Source: an uncultured Clostridia bacterium (lineage in GTDB: Bacteria; Bacillota; Clostridia; Oscillospirales; CAG-272). Taken from it: DNA of 8,793 bases. The stretch's first letter is position 1. Each line of letters begins with the position of its first letter. The position numbers were made by a program, and so were the translations under genes. This document shows, one piece after another, positions 1 to 5,895 of the stretch. The notes beneath the pieces were generated by a model, which saw nothing but the letters and a program-made list of their open reading frames with translations, did no database searches and was not told where the DNA came from. The DNA is taken from the NCBI GenBank assembly GCA_937884385.1, contig CALGCW010000280.1, forward strand, positions 1-8,793, in the 5' to 3' direction.

Positions 1-1
1 T

Positions 2-265
2 TATATCATTATGCCGGACCATATCCACGCGATTATATTCTTGCATGCAAAGACGGGAGGAGCAAGCCCCTCCCCTACCTTGGATGATGTTATTTGCGCG
101 TTTAAGTCGCTAAACTCGCGAGCGTGCAAAAAACAGCTCGGGATAGAAAGGATGTTTCAAAGGTCATCTGCCGAGCATATTGTTCGGGATATATATGACT
201 ATGAAACACGAAGAAAATACATATATGAAAATCCTATGCGATGGTATTATAAGAATAAAGAATAG
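2..265 (+). CDS. REP-associated tyrosine transposase (RAYT), 3' part only
   Basis: This is the C-terminal part of a Y1 HUH transposase of the RAYT/IS200-like superfamily; the 5' end lies outside the window, because the frame is open from base 2 and reads YII directly before the first Met. Such proteins nick single-stranded DNA at palindromic REP-type sequences using a His-hydrophobic-His metal site and one catalytic tyrosine. Visible motifs, counting from the Met at base 11: MPDHIH (residues 1-6, the HUH pair His4/His6), an FKS block near 31-33 typical of the family, and KYIYENPMRW (69-78), where Tyr70 aligns with the catalytic Tyr of E. coli RAYT. The visible part ends normally with a TAG stop, so it looks intact. 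The GGASPSPT stretch (16-23) is encoded by a palindrome resembling a REP unit. The gene ends 17 bp before the HIT gene. Family assignment is secure; activity is inferred. Confidence 0.85.
   Translation, partial: YIIMPDHIHAIIFLHAKTGGASPSPTLDDVICAFKSLNSRACKKQLGIERMFQRSSAEHIVRDIYDYETRRKYIYENPMRWYYKNKE
55..74. repeat. REP-like GC-rich palindrome inside the RAYT coding sequence
   Basis: A perfect 6-bp stem, GGGAGG (55-60) and CCTCCC (69-74), encloses the 8-nt loop AGCAAGCC. It is in frame and encodes the low-complexity GGASPSPT linker of the transposase. It resembles the short GC-rich REP palindromes that RAYTs process, but whether it belongs to this genome's REP family cannot be judged from one window. 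Confidence 0.5.
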
Positions 266-282
266 AGAATAGAGGTGAGGAT

Positions 283-774
283 ATGCATACGAATGAAGAG
301 CTGATGAAGATGACACCGGGGGAGTTGACGGATCTTGGTATTTGCCCGACCTGCTTTAACAGGGAGAGGGGCGGTGCGCTATACGGTGACAATAAAGACA
401 AGCTGCTTTACGAGGACTTTGAGATCGAGTGCTTTTTCGTCGGTAATCCAAGGTCGGCGGGGCATATGTGCATATCCACTATTGAGCATTATCACGACAT
501 GAGTGAGGCGCCGGATTTTATCAATGAGAAAATCATAAGATTTGCGAAGCAATTTATGAAGATCATCAAAGAGGTCTATGGCTGTGAGCACGTATATATG
601 TGTACGATGTGCGACGGCTTGAATAATCATTATCACATTCAGCTTATACCTCGCTACTCCTTTGAAAAGAGGGGGTCGGGAAATTTTGTTAAACAAAGAA
701 AGCCTTACGTTTATGATGAAGAAAAGCTGAACTCGGTCAGAAAAGCTATTTCGGACTATGCAAATAATATTTGA
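283..774 (+). CDS. HIT superfamily protein with a GalT-like H-x-H-x-Q motif
   Basis: A 163-residue protein of the histidine-triad superfamily, whose members hydrolyse or transfer nucleoside monophosphates through a nucleophilic histidine. The active-site motif is NHYHIQLIPRY: His116-Tyr-His118-Ile-Gln120, so the third position of the usual H-x-H-x-H is Gln, as in the galactose-1-phosphate uridylyltransferase and Ap4A phosphorylase branches. The typical upstream strand GHMCIST (60-66) is followed by EHYHDMSE (68-75). An N-terminal CPTC (21-24) could form half of a structural metal site; C107 and C110 (CTMC) may complete it. The start is supported by a GAGGTGAGG Shine-Dalgarno just upstream. 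It lies 12 bp before the carbonic anhydrase gene, so the two are probably cotranscribed. No promoter is visible in the 17 bp after the RAYT gene. The substrate is unknown. Confidence 0.82.
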   Translation: MHTNEELMKMTPGELTDLGICPTCFNRERGGALYGDNKDKLLYEDFEIECFFVGNPRSAGHMCISTIEHYHDMSEAPDFINEKIIRFAKQFMKIIKEVYGCEHVYMCTMCDGLNNHYHIQLIPRYSFEKRGSGNFVKQRKPYVYDEEKLNSVRKAISDYANNI

Positions 775-786
775 CAAGGGGCATTT

Positions 787-1263
787 ATGAAGATCGATAA
801 GAGTGTATTTATAGCAGACGGTGCAAAGGTCATTGGAAGCGTTGAAATGGGTGAGGGCTGCGGAGTTTGGTTCAATGCGGTCATCAGAGCAGATTCCAAT
901 GACGTGAAAATAGGCAAGAGAACTAACGTGCAGGATAATGCCGTTATCCATACAAGTAAGAGCTTTGGTGTTCAAATCGGGGACAACGTGACTATCGGTC
1001 ACGGAGCGATTGTACACGGTTGTACCGTTGGAAGCAACGTGATGATCGGAATGGGCGCGATCGTGCTTGACGGCGTAATAATTGAAGACAACTGCATTAT
1101 CGGCGCAGGCGCACTCGTTACGCAGGGCAAGACGATCCCTGCGGGCAGTCTTGCTTTCGGGAATCCTGCGAAGGTCGTAAGAGGCTTGACAGAGAATGAA
1201 ATAAGCGCTATTGCAGAGAACGCGGCATCTTACGTCGACAAGGCAAAGCAGTATAAGCAATAA
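787..1263 (+). CDS. gamma-class carbonic anhydrase-like protein (left-handed beta-helix)
   Basis: A 158-residue hexapeptide-repeat protein of the gamma-carbonic anhydrase (Cam/YrdA/PaaY-like) family, which forms trimers with a metal bound by three histidines at the subunit interface. The ligands are visible: His55 (AVIHTS), His72 and His77 (IGHGAIVHGC). Arg34 and Asp36 (IRADS) match the conserved pair of the family, and QDN (49-51) covers the conserved Gln. The isoleucine/valine-rich hexads (VTIGHG, VMIGMG, CIIGAG) build the helix, followed by the usual GNPAK turn (126-130) and a C-terminal alpha helix. Length is typical of the short YrdA-type group, which lacks the acidic loop of archaeal Cam, so CO2 hydration is possible but not proven. 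AAGGGG 5 bp upstream of the ATG is the ribosome site. The gene is probably cotranscribed with the HIT gene. The stop codon abuts a 41-bp inverted-repeat copy. Confidence 0.9.
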   Translation: MKIDKSVFIADGAKVIGSVEMGEGCGVWFNAVIRADSNDVKIGKRTNVQDNAVIHTSKSFGVQIGDNVTIGHGAIVHGCTVGSNVMIGMGAIVLDGVIIEDNCIIGAGALVTQGKTIPAGSLAFGNPAKVVRGLTENEISAIAENAASYVDKAKQYKQ

Positions 1264-1304
1264 AAAAAGCACTTCAATAGGGCTTCATTCTAAAGGACAG
1301 TTTT
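1264..1304 (+). repeat. 41-bp inverted repeat, copy A
   Basis: This block begins directly after the carbonic anhydrase stop codon. It matches the reverse complement of 2747-2787 at 37 of 41 positions, including an unbroken 16-nt core TCTAAAGGACAGTTTT. The left half can fold weakly (AAGC...GCTT). The two copies enclose the DUF559 and peptidase genes. Confidence 0.85.
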
Positions 1305-1306
1305 CA

Positions 1307-1344
1307 AAAATACGGCATATCTTGAAATAGATATGCCGTATTTT
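1307..1344. terminator. Bidirectional rho-independent terminator after the carbonic anhydrase gene
   Basis: A perfect 15-bp stem (1307-1321 with 1330-1344) encloses the 8-nt loop TTGAAATA. It has an A-run on the left and a T-run on the right, so it can stop transcripts from either side: the HIT-carbonic anhydrase unit on plus and the peptidase-DUF559 unit on minus. Confidence 0.8.
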
Positions 1345-1389
1345 GCATTTGTGTCCACAAATGCAGTGCTTGTCAGGAAAATTGACAAG
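1345..1389. repeat. Two further perfect hairpins in tandem
   Basis: Immediately after the terminator stem comes GCATTTGTG (1345-1353) paired with CACAAATGC (1356-1364), then CTTGTCA (1369-1375) paired with TGACAAG (1383-1389). Neither has a clear T-run in plus orientation. With the terminator they make a nearly gapless row of stem-loops leading to the DUF559 cassette arm. Function is unknown. Confidence 0.6.
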
Positions 1390-1405
1390 TCATAGGTGAA
1401 CAAAA

Positions 1406-1457
1406 AAGGCTCTCTTGTGTAAAGGGAGCTGTCAGCGAAGCTGACTGAGTGATTGTT
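1406..1457 (+). repeat. Left inverted arm of the DUF559 cassette
   Basis: This arm aligns with the reverse complement of 1801-1854 over the whole length, with about seven mismatches and two single-base gaps. It folds into two hairpins: GGCTCTCTT paired with AAGGGAGCT (loop GTGT, two G-U pairs), then GTCAGC-GAA-GCTGAC. The stop codon and last nine codons of the DUF559 gene lie in this arm. Confidence 0.85.
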
Positions 1458-1800
1458 CTACGAGATAATCAATATACTCGCAAACACCCCGAAAGTTTTT
1501 ATGTATTTCCGTATTCGGTATTCTGATAACTGTCAAACCGTATTCTGCAAGGAAAGCGGTTCTTTCTTCATCGTGTTGTTTCTCTTCTTCGGTATAATGT
1601 CCCGAGCCGTCAAGTTCTATGACGAGTTTTGCCTCTGCACAGTAAAAATCTGCAATATACTTTCCAAGAACCTTTTGACCTAAAAATCGAACGGGATAGG
1701 TACGTAGAAAATCATACCAAAGGTGTTTTTCTTCTTTGGTCATATTCTTTCGCAACATTTTTGCGGTTGGCACAATATCTTTATTGTGTTTTCTCTGCAT
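1432..1800 (-). CDS. DUF559 endonuclease-like protein (Vsr-like fold)
   Basis: A 122-residue protein of the DUF559 family, which has the PD-(D/E)xK nuclease fold related to the Vsr mismatch endonuclease. Visible landmarks: TKEEKHLWYDFLR (21-33), then GQKVLGKYIADFYC (41-54) with Asp51, then LVIELDGSGHY (59-69) with Glu62, Asp64 and His68, then ERTAFLAEYGLTVIRIPN (79-96). These match the usual metal-site acidic residues and histidine, so it should be catalytically competent; the true substrate is not established for this family. I chose the ATG at 1800 because GGAGGG sits 6 nt upstream. An in-frame TTG at 1860 would add 20 residues that are merely translated repeat. The gene fits exactly between two inverted arms that supply its ribosome site and its stop. 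It follows the peptidase gene on the same strand and may be read through from it. Confidence 0.85.
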   Translation of the reverse strand: MQRKHNKDIVPTAKMLRKNMTKEEKHLWYDFLRTYPVRFLGQKVLGKYIADFYCAEAKLVIELDGSGHYTEEEKQHDEERTAFLAEYGLTVIRIPNTEIHKNFRGVCEYIDYLVEQSLSQLR

Positions 1801-1854
1801 TACAATCCCTCCGTCACGCTTCGCGTGCCACCTCCCTTTACACAAGGGAGGCTT
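1801..1854 (-). repeat. Right inverted arm of the DUF559 cassette, carrying the gene's ribosome binding site
   Basis: This arm is the inverted partner of 1406-1457. Read on the minus strand it forms AAGCCTCCCTT paired with AAGGGAGG, then CACGC-GAA-GCGTG, then GGAGGG, which serves as the Shine-Dalgarno of the DUF559 gene. The second stem differs in sequence from the left arm (TCAGC/GCTGA) but keeps both pairing and the GAA loop, indicating selection on structure. Confidence 0.85.
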
Positions 1855-1880
1855 TAGCAATCAGCATCCAATATTCAAAT

Positions 1881-2546
1881 TCACATAAACATTTTAACAT
1901 CACCGAGCAGTTTAATGTTCCCATTATCTACAAGAATTGCACCTGTTTGAGCAACAGTTGCATATACAGTTTTACCACGCTCTGAAAGAACACGTTGTAT
2001 TGCTTCATTTTGTGCGGAGGTCCCCTCATAATGAACTTCCATATAAAAGTCCCGTAAATAAGGAATCCCCTCATAATAATTAAATTCAGGGTAATCATTG
2101 TCTGGAGACAAATGATATTCAGCTAACTGAATAACTGCACCAGCACTATAGCCCATGACTATCCCTTTGTGTTGCATCAAAGTATCATACAAATCAAATT
2201 CATTAATTCTATCCATCATTTTGTCAGGCAAGCCACCAAGGAAATAAACGACATCGGCATTTTTAATCTTCTGTGCGGCGGTTTCTTTAGTATCGGTAAA
2301 ATAATTAATAAAAACAATGTTTTCTTCGAGGATACCATAGGCAGCAAATCCACCAACAATTCCGTTATAAAACTTGCCAATTTTTTTATCATACAATGCA
2401 TTCCAATCCGACAAGGACTTTACTCGATTATCTCTAAATGAAAATGCCACAACGGCAACAGAATGATTAGGCTGTATATATTTCTTTAATTCATTATAAA
2501 GCCATGGGGCATCAATGTTGTATCCTTCAAGTAATATGTTAATCAT
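1881..2546 (-). CDS. Peptidase S51 / class I glutamine amidotransferase-like protein
   Basis: A 221-residue protein of the dipeptidase E-like (S51) branch of the class I glutamine amidotransferase fold. The nucleophile elbow is GYSAGA (132-137, Ser134), matching the G-x-S-A-G-A motif of S51 serine peptidases. YFLGGLPDKM (101-110) matches the conserved GG-x-P loop near the active site, and EVHYEG (170-175) contains His172, a plausible catalytic base. There is no signal peptide, so it is probably cytoplasmic. In PepE this arrangement cleaves N-terminal Asp dipeptides, but many Firmicute homologues are uncharacterised, so the substrate is not assigned. The only close start is the ATG at 2546; an AAGGAG lies 16 nt upstream, too far for ideal initiation. 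The gene has its own promoter and is more AT-rich than the neighbouring MATE and S1 genes. Confidence 0.82.
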   Translation of the reverse strand: MINILLEGYNIDAPWLYNELKKYIQPNHSVAVVAFSFRDNRVKSLSDWNALYDKKIGKFYNGIVGGFAAYGILEENIVFINYFTDTKETAAQKIKNADVVYFLGGLPDKMMDRINEFDLYDTLMQHKGIVMGYSAGAVIQLAEYHLSPDNDYPEFNYYEGIPYLRDFYMEVHYEGTSAQNEAIQRVLSERGKTVYATVAQTGAILVDNGNIKLLGDVKMFM

Positions 2547-2623
2547 CGTATCTAACCAACTTCTCCTTTATCAAAGCCATACAGTTGCATCTCTATGTCA
2601 ATTCAAGATTATCTAACACTTAC

Positions 2624-2652
2624 ATTATAACATAAAATCCCCAAAAAGTAAA
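2624..2652 (-). promoter_or_regulatory. Sigma-A-type promoter of the peptidase gene
   Basis: On the minus strand, TTTACT (2647-2652) and a perfect TATAAT (2624-2629) are separated by 17 bp. Predicted transcription starts near 2617, giving a leader of about 70 nt. The -35 box overlaps the 3' edge of the upstream terminator stem. Confidence 0.65.
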
Positions 2653-2688
2653 TAGGACGGCTTGGATTCTACTCAAATCGTCCTATTT
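2650..2688 (-). terminator. Terminator downstream of the MATE gene
   Basis: A perfect 10-bp stem (2650-2659 with 2679-2688) is extended after one mismatch by four more pairs around a 9-nt loop. On the minus strand it is followed by TTTACTTTTT, suited to ending MATE transcription. The A-run and T-run symmetry allows some bidirectional action. Confidence 0.75.
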
Positions 2689-2746
2689 TGTTAGTAAACT
2701 TTACATATCGACCGCTACAGATCTGATCATTTTTCTGCCAGTAGGT

Positions 2747-2787
2747 AAAACTGTCCTTTAGAGTAAAGCGCTATCGAAGTGCTTTTT
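2747..2787 (-). repeat. 41-bp inverted repeat, copy B
   Basis: This is the inverted partner of 1264-1304 with four mismatches. Read on the minus strand it begins a few bases after the MATE stop codon, exactly as copy A follows the carbonic anhydrase stop. In plus orientation it also forms AAGCGC-TATCGAA-GTGCTT followed by a T-run, which could block plus-strand read-through into MATE. Confidence 0.85.
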
Positions 2788-2790
2788 TGT

Positions 2791-4158
2791 TTAGTTAAGT
2801 TCAATTTCTTGTGGAGAAACGCGGTGTCTTGTTTTGAGCTCTCTTGCGAAAAGTATCATAATAACGAGGGAGGTCAAGCAGCAAGCGCCCATTGTGAGAG
2901 GGGCGTTGAGCCAGAGCCCTGTGAGTCCGAGGTCGTAGAGAACGAAAATGAACGCCATTGGGAAGATGAACGCGCTGCCCACGGAGATAAGGGTCGCATA
3001 GAACGGTTTTTCGACTGCGGTCATATAGCTTTGTGTTGCAAAGGCAAACCAGAAGAACAGCTTTGATACGGCAAATATTCTGAGTGCTCTTACGGCTTCG
3101 CTCAAAAACGCTGTATCGGTGCTTGTTGTGAAAAGGGAAATGAGAAGCTCGGGGAAGAACCACATACCGATGAATGCGACGGTGCTTACGATCGCGCTTG
3201 CCCCGAAGATGCATTTAGCGAGTCCTTTGACTCTATCGGGTCTGTTTGCGCCCCAGTTATAGCCGATGGCGGGTTGAGTTGAGTCACATATTCCGTAAAT
3301 TACGGGGTTGAGCACCTCGCCGAGGTACATTTGCATTCCGTAAATTGCAACTGCAGAGTCCCCACCCATTGAGATGAGCGCCTTGTTCATAACAACGGAC
3401 GTCACTCTTCCCGAAATATTGCTCAAGAAGATCGGCAGACCGCATTTTATTATCTGCTTTGTGGTCTTTGCGGAAAATTTGGGCTTTGTGATGCGCAATT
3501 GATATCTTCCGAGCGCAAATGGCAAAAATGCGACAAGCACGTATGCAAGCATCGAAAGGCAGCTTGCAAGTGCCGCTCCCCATATATCAAGTCTTAGCAC
3601 GAATAAAAAGACGAATTCGAGTACGGCGGTGGATATGCTTACGATGATGCTAAGCCACATACCGAACTTTGTTTTACCCGATATCCTCAGATAGTTATCA
3701 AGGGCAAAGCCGCCTGTGATAAGGGGAGAGAAGAGTGCGTATACGCGGATATACTGCACTGCGAGTCTTTGTGCTTCTTCGCTTGCGTCAAGGAAAGCAA
3801 GAAGATATGGAGAACCGAAATACAAAAGTGTCCCCATAAACACACCCGCGCCGACTATCATAAGCAGAGCGCAGGTGAAGATATTGTTTGCCTCCTTCTC
3901 CTCCTGTCTGCCGAGTGCGATAGAGATCGGCACGGCACTTCCCACCGCGATAAGGTCGGAGATGGCAAAATTTATAATTACGAACGGAAAGGCGAGGTTT
4001 ATTGCGGCAAATGCAGTGTCGCCGAGTATCTGACCTACGAATATACCGTCAAAAAGACCGTACAGGGCAGATGCGAGCATACTTATCGCCCCCGGTACTG
4101 CGGCAATAAAGAAAAGCCGCCACACGCTCGTTTTTAAAAACAGTTCTTTGTGTTCCAT
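2791..4158 (-). CDS. MATE family multidrug/Na+-type efflux transporter
   Basis: A 455-residue polytopic inner-membrane protein with about 12 hydrophobic segments in two six-helix halves, the standard MATE length and layout. Family hallmarks are the helix-1/2 block LFDGIFVGQILG (35-46) with AAINLAFP (51-58), and the QPAIGYNWGANRPDRVK block (295-311) at the start of the second half, the QP...GYN-GA signature. These transporters export cationic drugs or metabolites in exchange for Na+ or H+; the substrate here cannot be read from sequence. The ATG at 4158 is supported by AGAGGA 5 nt upstream and by a strong promoter giving a short leader. The gene is transcribed independently of the upstream S1 gene, although read-through is possible. 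Its stop abuts the 41-bp repeat. Confidence 0.93.
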   Translation of the reverse strand: MEHKELFLKTSVWRLFFIAAVPGAISMLASALYGLFDGIFVGQILGDTAFAAINLAFPFVIINFAISDLIAVGSAVPISIALGRQEEKEANNIFTCALLMIVGAGVFMGTLLYFGSPYLLAFLDASEEAQRLAVQYIRVYALFSPLITGGFALDNYLRISGKTKFGMWLSIIVSISTAVLEFVFLFVLRLDIWGAALASCLSMLAYVLVAFLPFALGRYQLRITKPKFSAKTTKQIIKCGLPIFLSNISGRVTSVVMNKALISMGGDSAVAIYGMQMYLGEVLNPVIYGICDSTQPAIGYNWGANRPDRVKGLAKCIFGASAIVSTVAFIGMWFFPELLISLFTTSTDTAFLSEAVRALRIFAVSKLFFWFAFATQSYMTAVEKPFYATLISVGSAFIFPMAFIFVLYDLGLTGLWLNAPLTMGACCLTSLVIMILFARELKTRHRVSPQEIELN

Positions 4159-4188
4159 ATTGTCCTCTGTGAAGTTATTACCTATTAT

Positions 4189-4217
4189 ATTATAGACTAA
4201 TAATTCGCAAAAGTCAA
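4189..4217 (-). promoter_or_regulatory. Strong sigma-A-type promoter of the MATE gene
   Basis: On the minus strand, TTGACT (4212-4217), a 17-bp spacer and a perfect TATAAT (4189-4194) lie between the S1 stop and the MATE start. Transcription should begin near 4182, giving a leader of about 24 nt just large enough for the ribosome site. No operator palindrome is obvious. Confidence 0.85.
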
Positions 4218-4236
4218 TGTATAGAGCAAAAATGGT

Positions 4237-5193
4237 TCACTCAAAAACTGTTTCTATTATTCTTTGTGAAGCAAGTGGGGAATAGCGCCAAACCTTTATC
4301 TTATCCGCAGTTTTAGTGCTTATGTAGTATTTCAACGGTGATTTTTGGACGGCTGCGTGGCTTTGGTCGATTATAACGAGCTTTATCTTCATTCTGTCGG
4401 GCAGGATGCTTTTGATATAGACCGAGACGCTGCTTCCCACCTCGATGTCACGCAGGGGCGTTGTGCCTTCCTTCAGCTCGGCAAGACCGGCAAGATTCGG
4501 TGAAAGCTCAACGAAGATGCCGTAGCTTTCAATGCTTCTTACAACTCCGCTGACTGTTTGACCTGCGCAAAATTCTTCTGCATTCTCCTGCCAAGTGCCA
4601 AGCAGCTCCTTTAATGTGACGTAGATCCTGCCGCTTTCATCGATGGAGCGCACCACCACCTCGATCTGCTGACCGTTTGAGAGCCTGTCAGACGGGTGCG
4701 AGATGCGTGAGATGGATATGCAGTCGATGGAGAGCAGGGAAACGACTCCGCAGCCGATGTCCACGAATGCGCCAAAATTATCAAGGTGAGTGACGGTGGC
4801 GGGGATGATATCGCCCGGGGTGAGCGAGGAAAGATAGTAATTGAAGCATTCTATCTGTGCCGCACGTCGGGAGAGTATTGCACGCGGGACCCCATTTTGC
4901 TCTTCGATGGCAAGAACCTTGAAGCATACGGGCTTGCCGACACGGGTGATTATTGCAATATCCTTAGGAGAGTCTCCGTTTTGTGTGAGGATGCATTCCT
5001 CTTTTGGGATTATTCCTTCTATTCCGTACAGATCCACGTGAAGATCAAGGCTTTCATCGCACATCCTTGCGATGCCTTCGAGTGTTTTGCCTTCGTGCAT
5101 TGCCCGAGTGAGCCCTGCTATGCTTGATATATACGACGCATTCTCTTGTGTGCGTAAAAATCTGCCCTCGGGCATAAAAAAGCTGTTTGTCAT
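4237..5193 (-). CDS. Small S1-domain RNA-binding protein (ribosomal protein S1-like)
   Basis: A 318-residue protein made of three S1/OB-fold RNA-binding repeats. The first (about 35-110, GKTLEGIARMC...AILSRR) is degenerate. The second (about 124-197) has the canonical PATVTHLDNFGAFVDIGCGV and ends IYVTLKELLG. The third (about 208-275) has VSGVVRSIESYGIFVELSPN and ends MKIKLVII. A basic C-terminal tail (286-318) contains KYYISTKTADKIKVWRY. It is shorter than full S1 (four to six repeats) and lacks any catalytic domain, resembling the small S1 paralogues annotated in Clostridia. A role in translation initiation or mRNA binding is inferred. The start at 5193 has AAAGGA 7 nt upstream. It is divergent from the rplM-rpsI operon. 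No convincing promoter was found in the very A/T-rich 5200-5370 region. Confidence 0.85.
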   Translation of the reverse strand: MTNSFFMPEGRFLRTQENASYISSIAGLTRAMHEGKTLEGIARMCDESLDLHVDLYGIEGIIPKEECILTQNGDSPKDIAIITRVGKPVCFKVLAIEEQNGVPRAILSRRAAQIECFNYYLSSLTPGDIIPATVTHLDNFGAFVDIGCGVVSLLSIDCISISRISHPSDRLSNGQQIEVVVRSIDESGRIYVTLKELLGTWQENAEEFCAGQTVSGVVRSIESYGIFVELSPNLAGLAELKEGTTPLRDIEVGSSVSVYIKSILPDRMKIKLVIIDQSHAAVQKSPLKYYISTKTADKIKVWRYSPLASQRIIETVFE

Positions 5194-5370
5194 ACTGAAT
5201 TCCTTTCTTTTTTGCTCATTTGTAGAAGATTATGAGAAAAAAGAAAAAAATATTCGAAAAAATTTTAAATTCGCATGCGAGGAAAAACGAGCAAATAATA
5301 TGAAAACAAGAGAAAACAAGAGATTGCGTTGTGATAAATTGAAATTGCAAAAAAAGTTTTCAAAAACCTA

Positions 5371-5399
5371 TTGACAAAGAGATATATAAGTGTTATAAT
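5371..5399 (+). promoter_or_regulatory. Consensus promoter of rplM-rpsI
   Basis: TTGACA (5371-5376), a 17-bp spacer and TATAAT (5394-5399) match the sigma-A consensus at all twelve positions. An A-rich stretch upstream (5335-5366) could act as an UP element. The predicted leader is about 40 nt and contains the GGAGG ribosome site at 5433-5437. Confidence 0.92.
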
Positions 5400-5446
5400 G
5401 TGCAAGGTTAAAAAATACTACACAATTTTATTGGAGGATTTATTAA

Positions 5447-5875
5447 ATGTCTACTTTTTTTGCAAAAGCAGAGACCATTGAAAGAAAATGGTACGTTATA
5501 GACGCTGCTAATAAGCCCCTCGGTAGAACTGCAGTTGCTGCTGCAAACATTCTCCGCGGTAAGCACCGTCCCGAATTCACACCCCACGCTGACTGTGGTG
5601 AATTCGTTATCATCATCAATGCTGACAAGGCTATTCTTACAGGCAGAAAGCTTGAACAGAAATACTACTACCATCACTCCGGCTACATCGGCGGTATGAA
5701 GGCAGTTCAGTACAAGACCCTTATGGCTACAAAGCCCGAGCTTGCTATGACACTCGCAGTTAAGGGTATGCTTCCTCACAACTCCCTTGGAGCTAAGGCA
5801 GCTACACGTCTTAAGGTTTACGCAGGCGAAAGCCACAAGCACGAGGCTCAGAAGCCCGTTGCTGTTGAAGTTTAA
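5447..5875 (+). CDS. rplM: 50S ribosomal protein L13
   Basis: A 142-residue protein of normal L13 length; L13 binds 23S rRNA early in assembly of the large subunit. Conserved blocks: KWYVIDAANKPLGRTA (14-29), LRGKHRPEFTPHADCG (36-51), YYYHHSGYIGG (73-83) and the family signature around GMLPHNSLG (107-115) continuing into KVYAGESHKHEAQKP (123-137). The ATG at 5447 has GGAGG 9 nt upstream. Codon choice is strongly biased (CCC for Pro, CTT/CTC for Leu, CGT for Arg), as expected for high expression. It is the first gene of the classic rplM-rpsI operon, with rpsI starting 20 bp after its stop. Confidence 0.98.
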   Translation: MSTFFAKAETIERKWYVIDAANKPLGRTAVAAANILRGKHRPEFTPHADCGEFVIIINADKAILTGRKLEQKYYYHHSGYIGGMKAVQYKTLMATKPELAMTLAVKGMLPHNSLGAKAATRLKVYAGESHKHEAQKPVAVEV

Positions 5876-5895
5876 TGAAAGGTAGGACGAAGAAT

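Noticed and set aside
379..1272. 297-residue open frame on the minus strand
   Set aside because: It lies antisense to the HIT and carbonic anhydrase genes, has no ribosome site and has a composition typical of antisense reading (rich in Cys, His, Leu), with no recognisable domain.
1801..1860. N-terminal extension of the DUF559 protein from a TTG at 1860
   Set aside because: The added 20 residues are only a translation of the repeat arm, and the ATG at 1800 has an ideal GGAGGG site inside that arm.
1396..1866. Target-site duplication flanking the DUF559 cassette
   Set aside because: The bases just outside the two arms do not match each other, so I cannot claim a classical transposition footprint.
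1629..1985. 118-residue plus-strand open frame
   Set aside because: It runs antisense across the DUF559 gene, the repeat arm and the peptidase end, and shows no ribosome site or domain.
5200..5370. Promoter for the S1-domain gene
   Set aside because: Several TATAAT-like hexamers exist in this very A/T-rich stretch, but none has an acceptable -35 box at 16-18 bp, so no single site can be chosen.
5400..5446. L13 leader autoregulatory RNA
   Set aside because: The leader is only about 40 nt and shows no stable stem upstream of the ribosome site, so this regulatory element cannot be supported.
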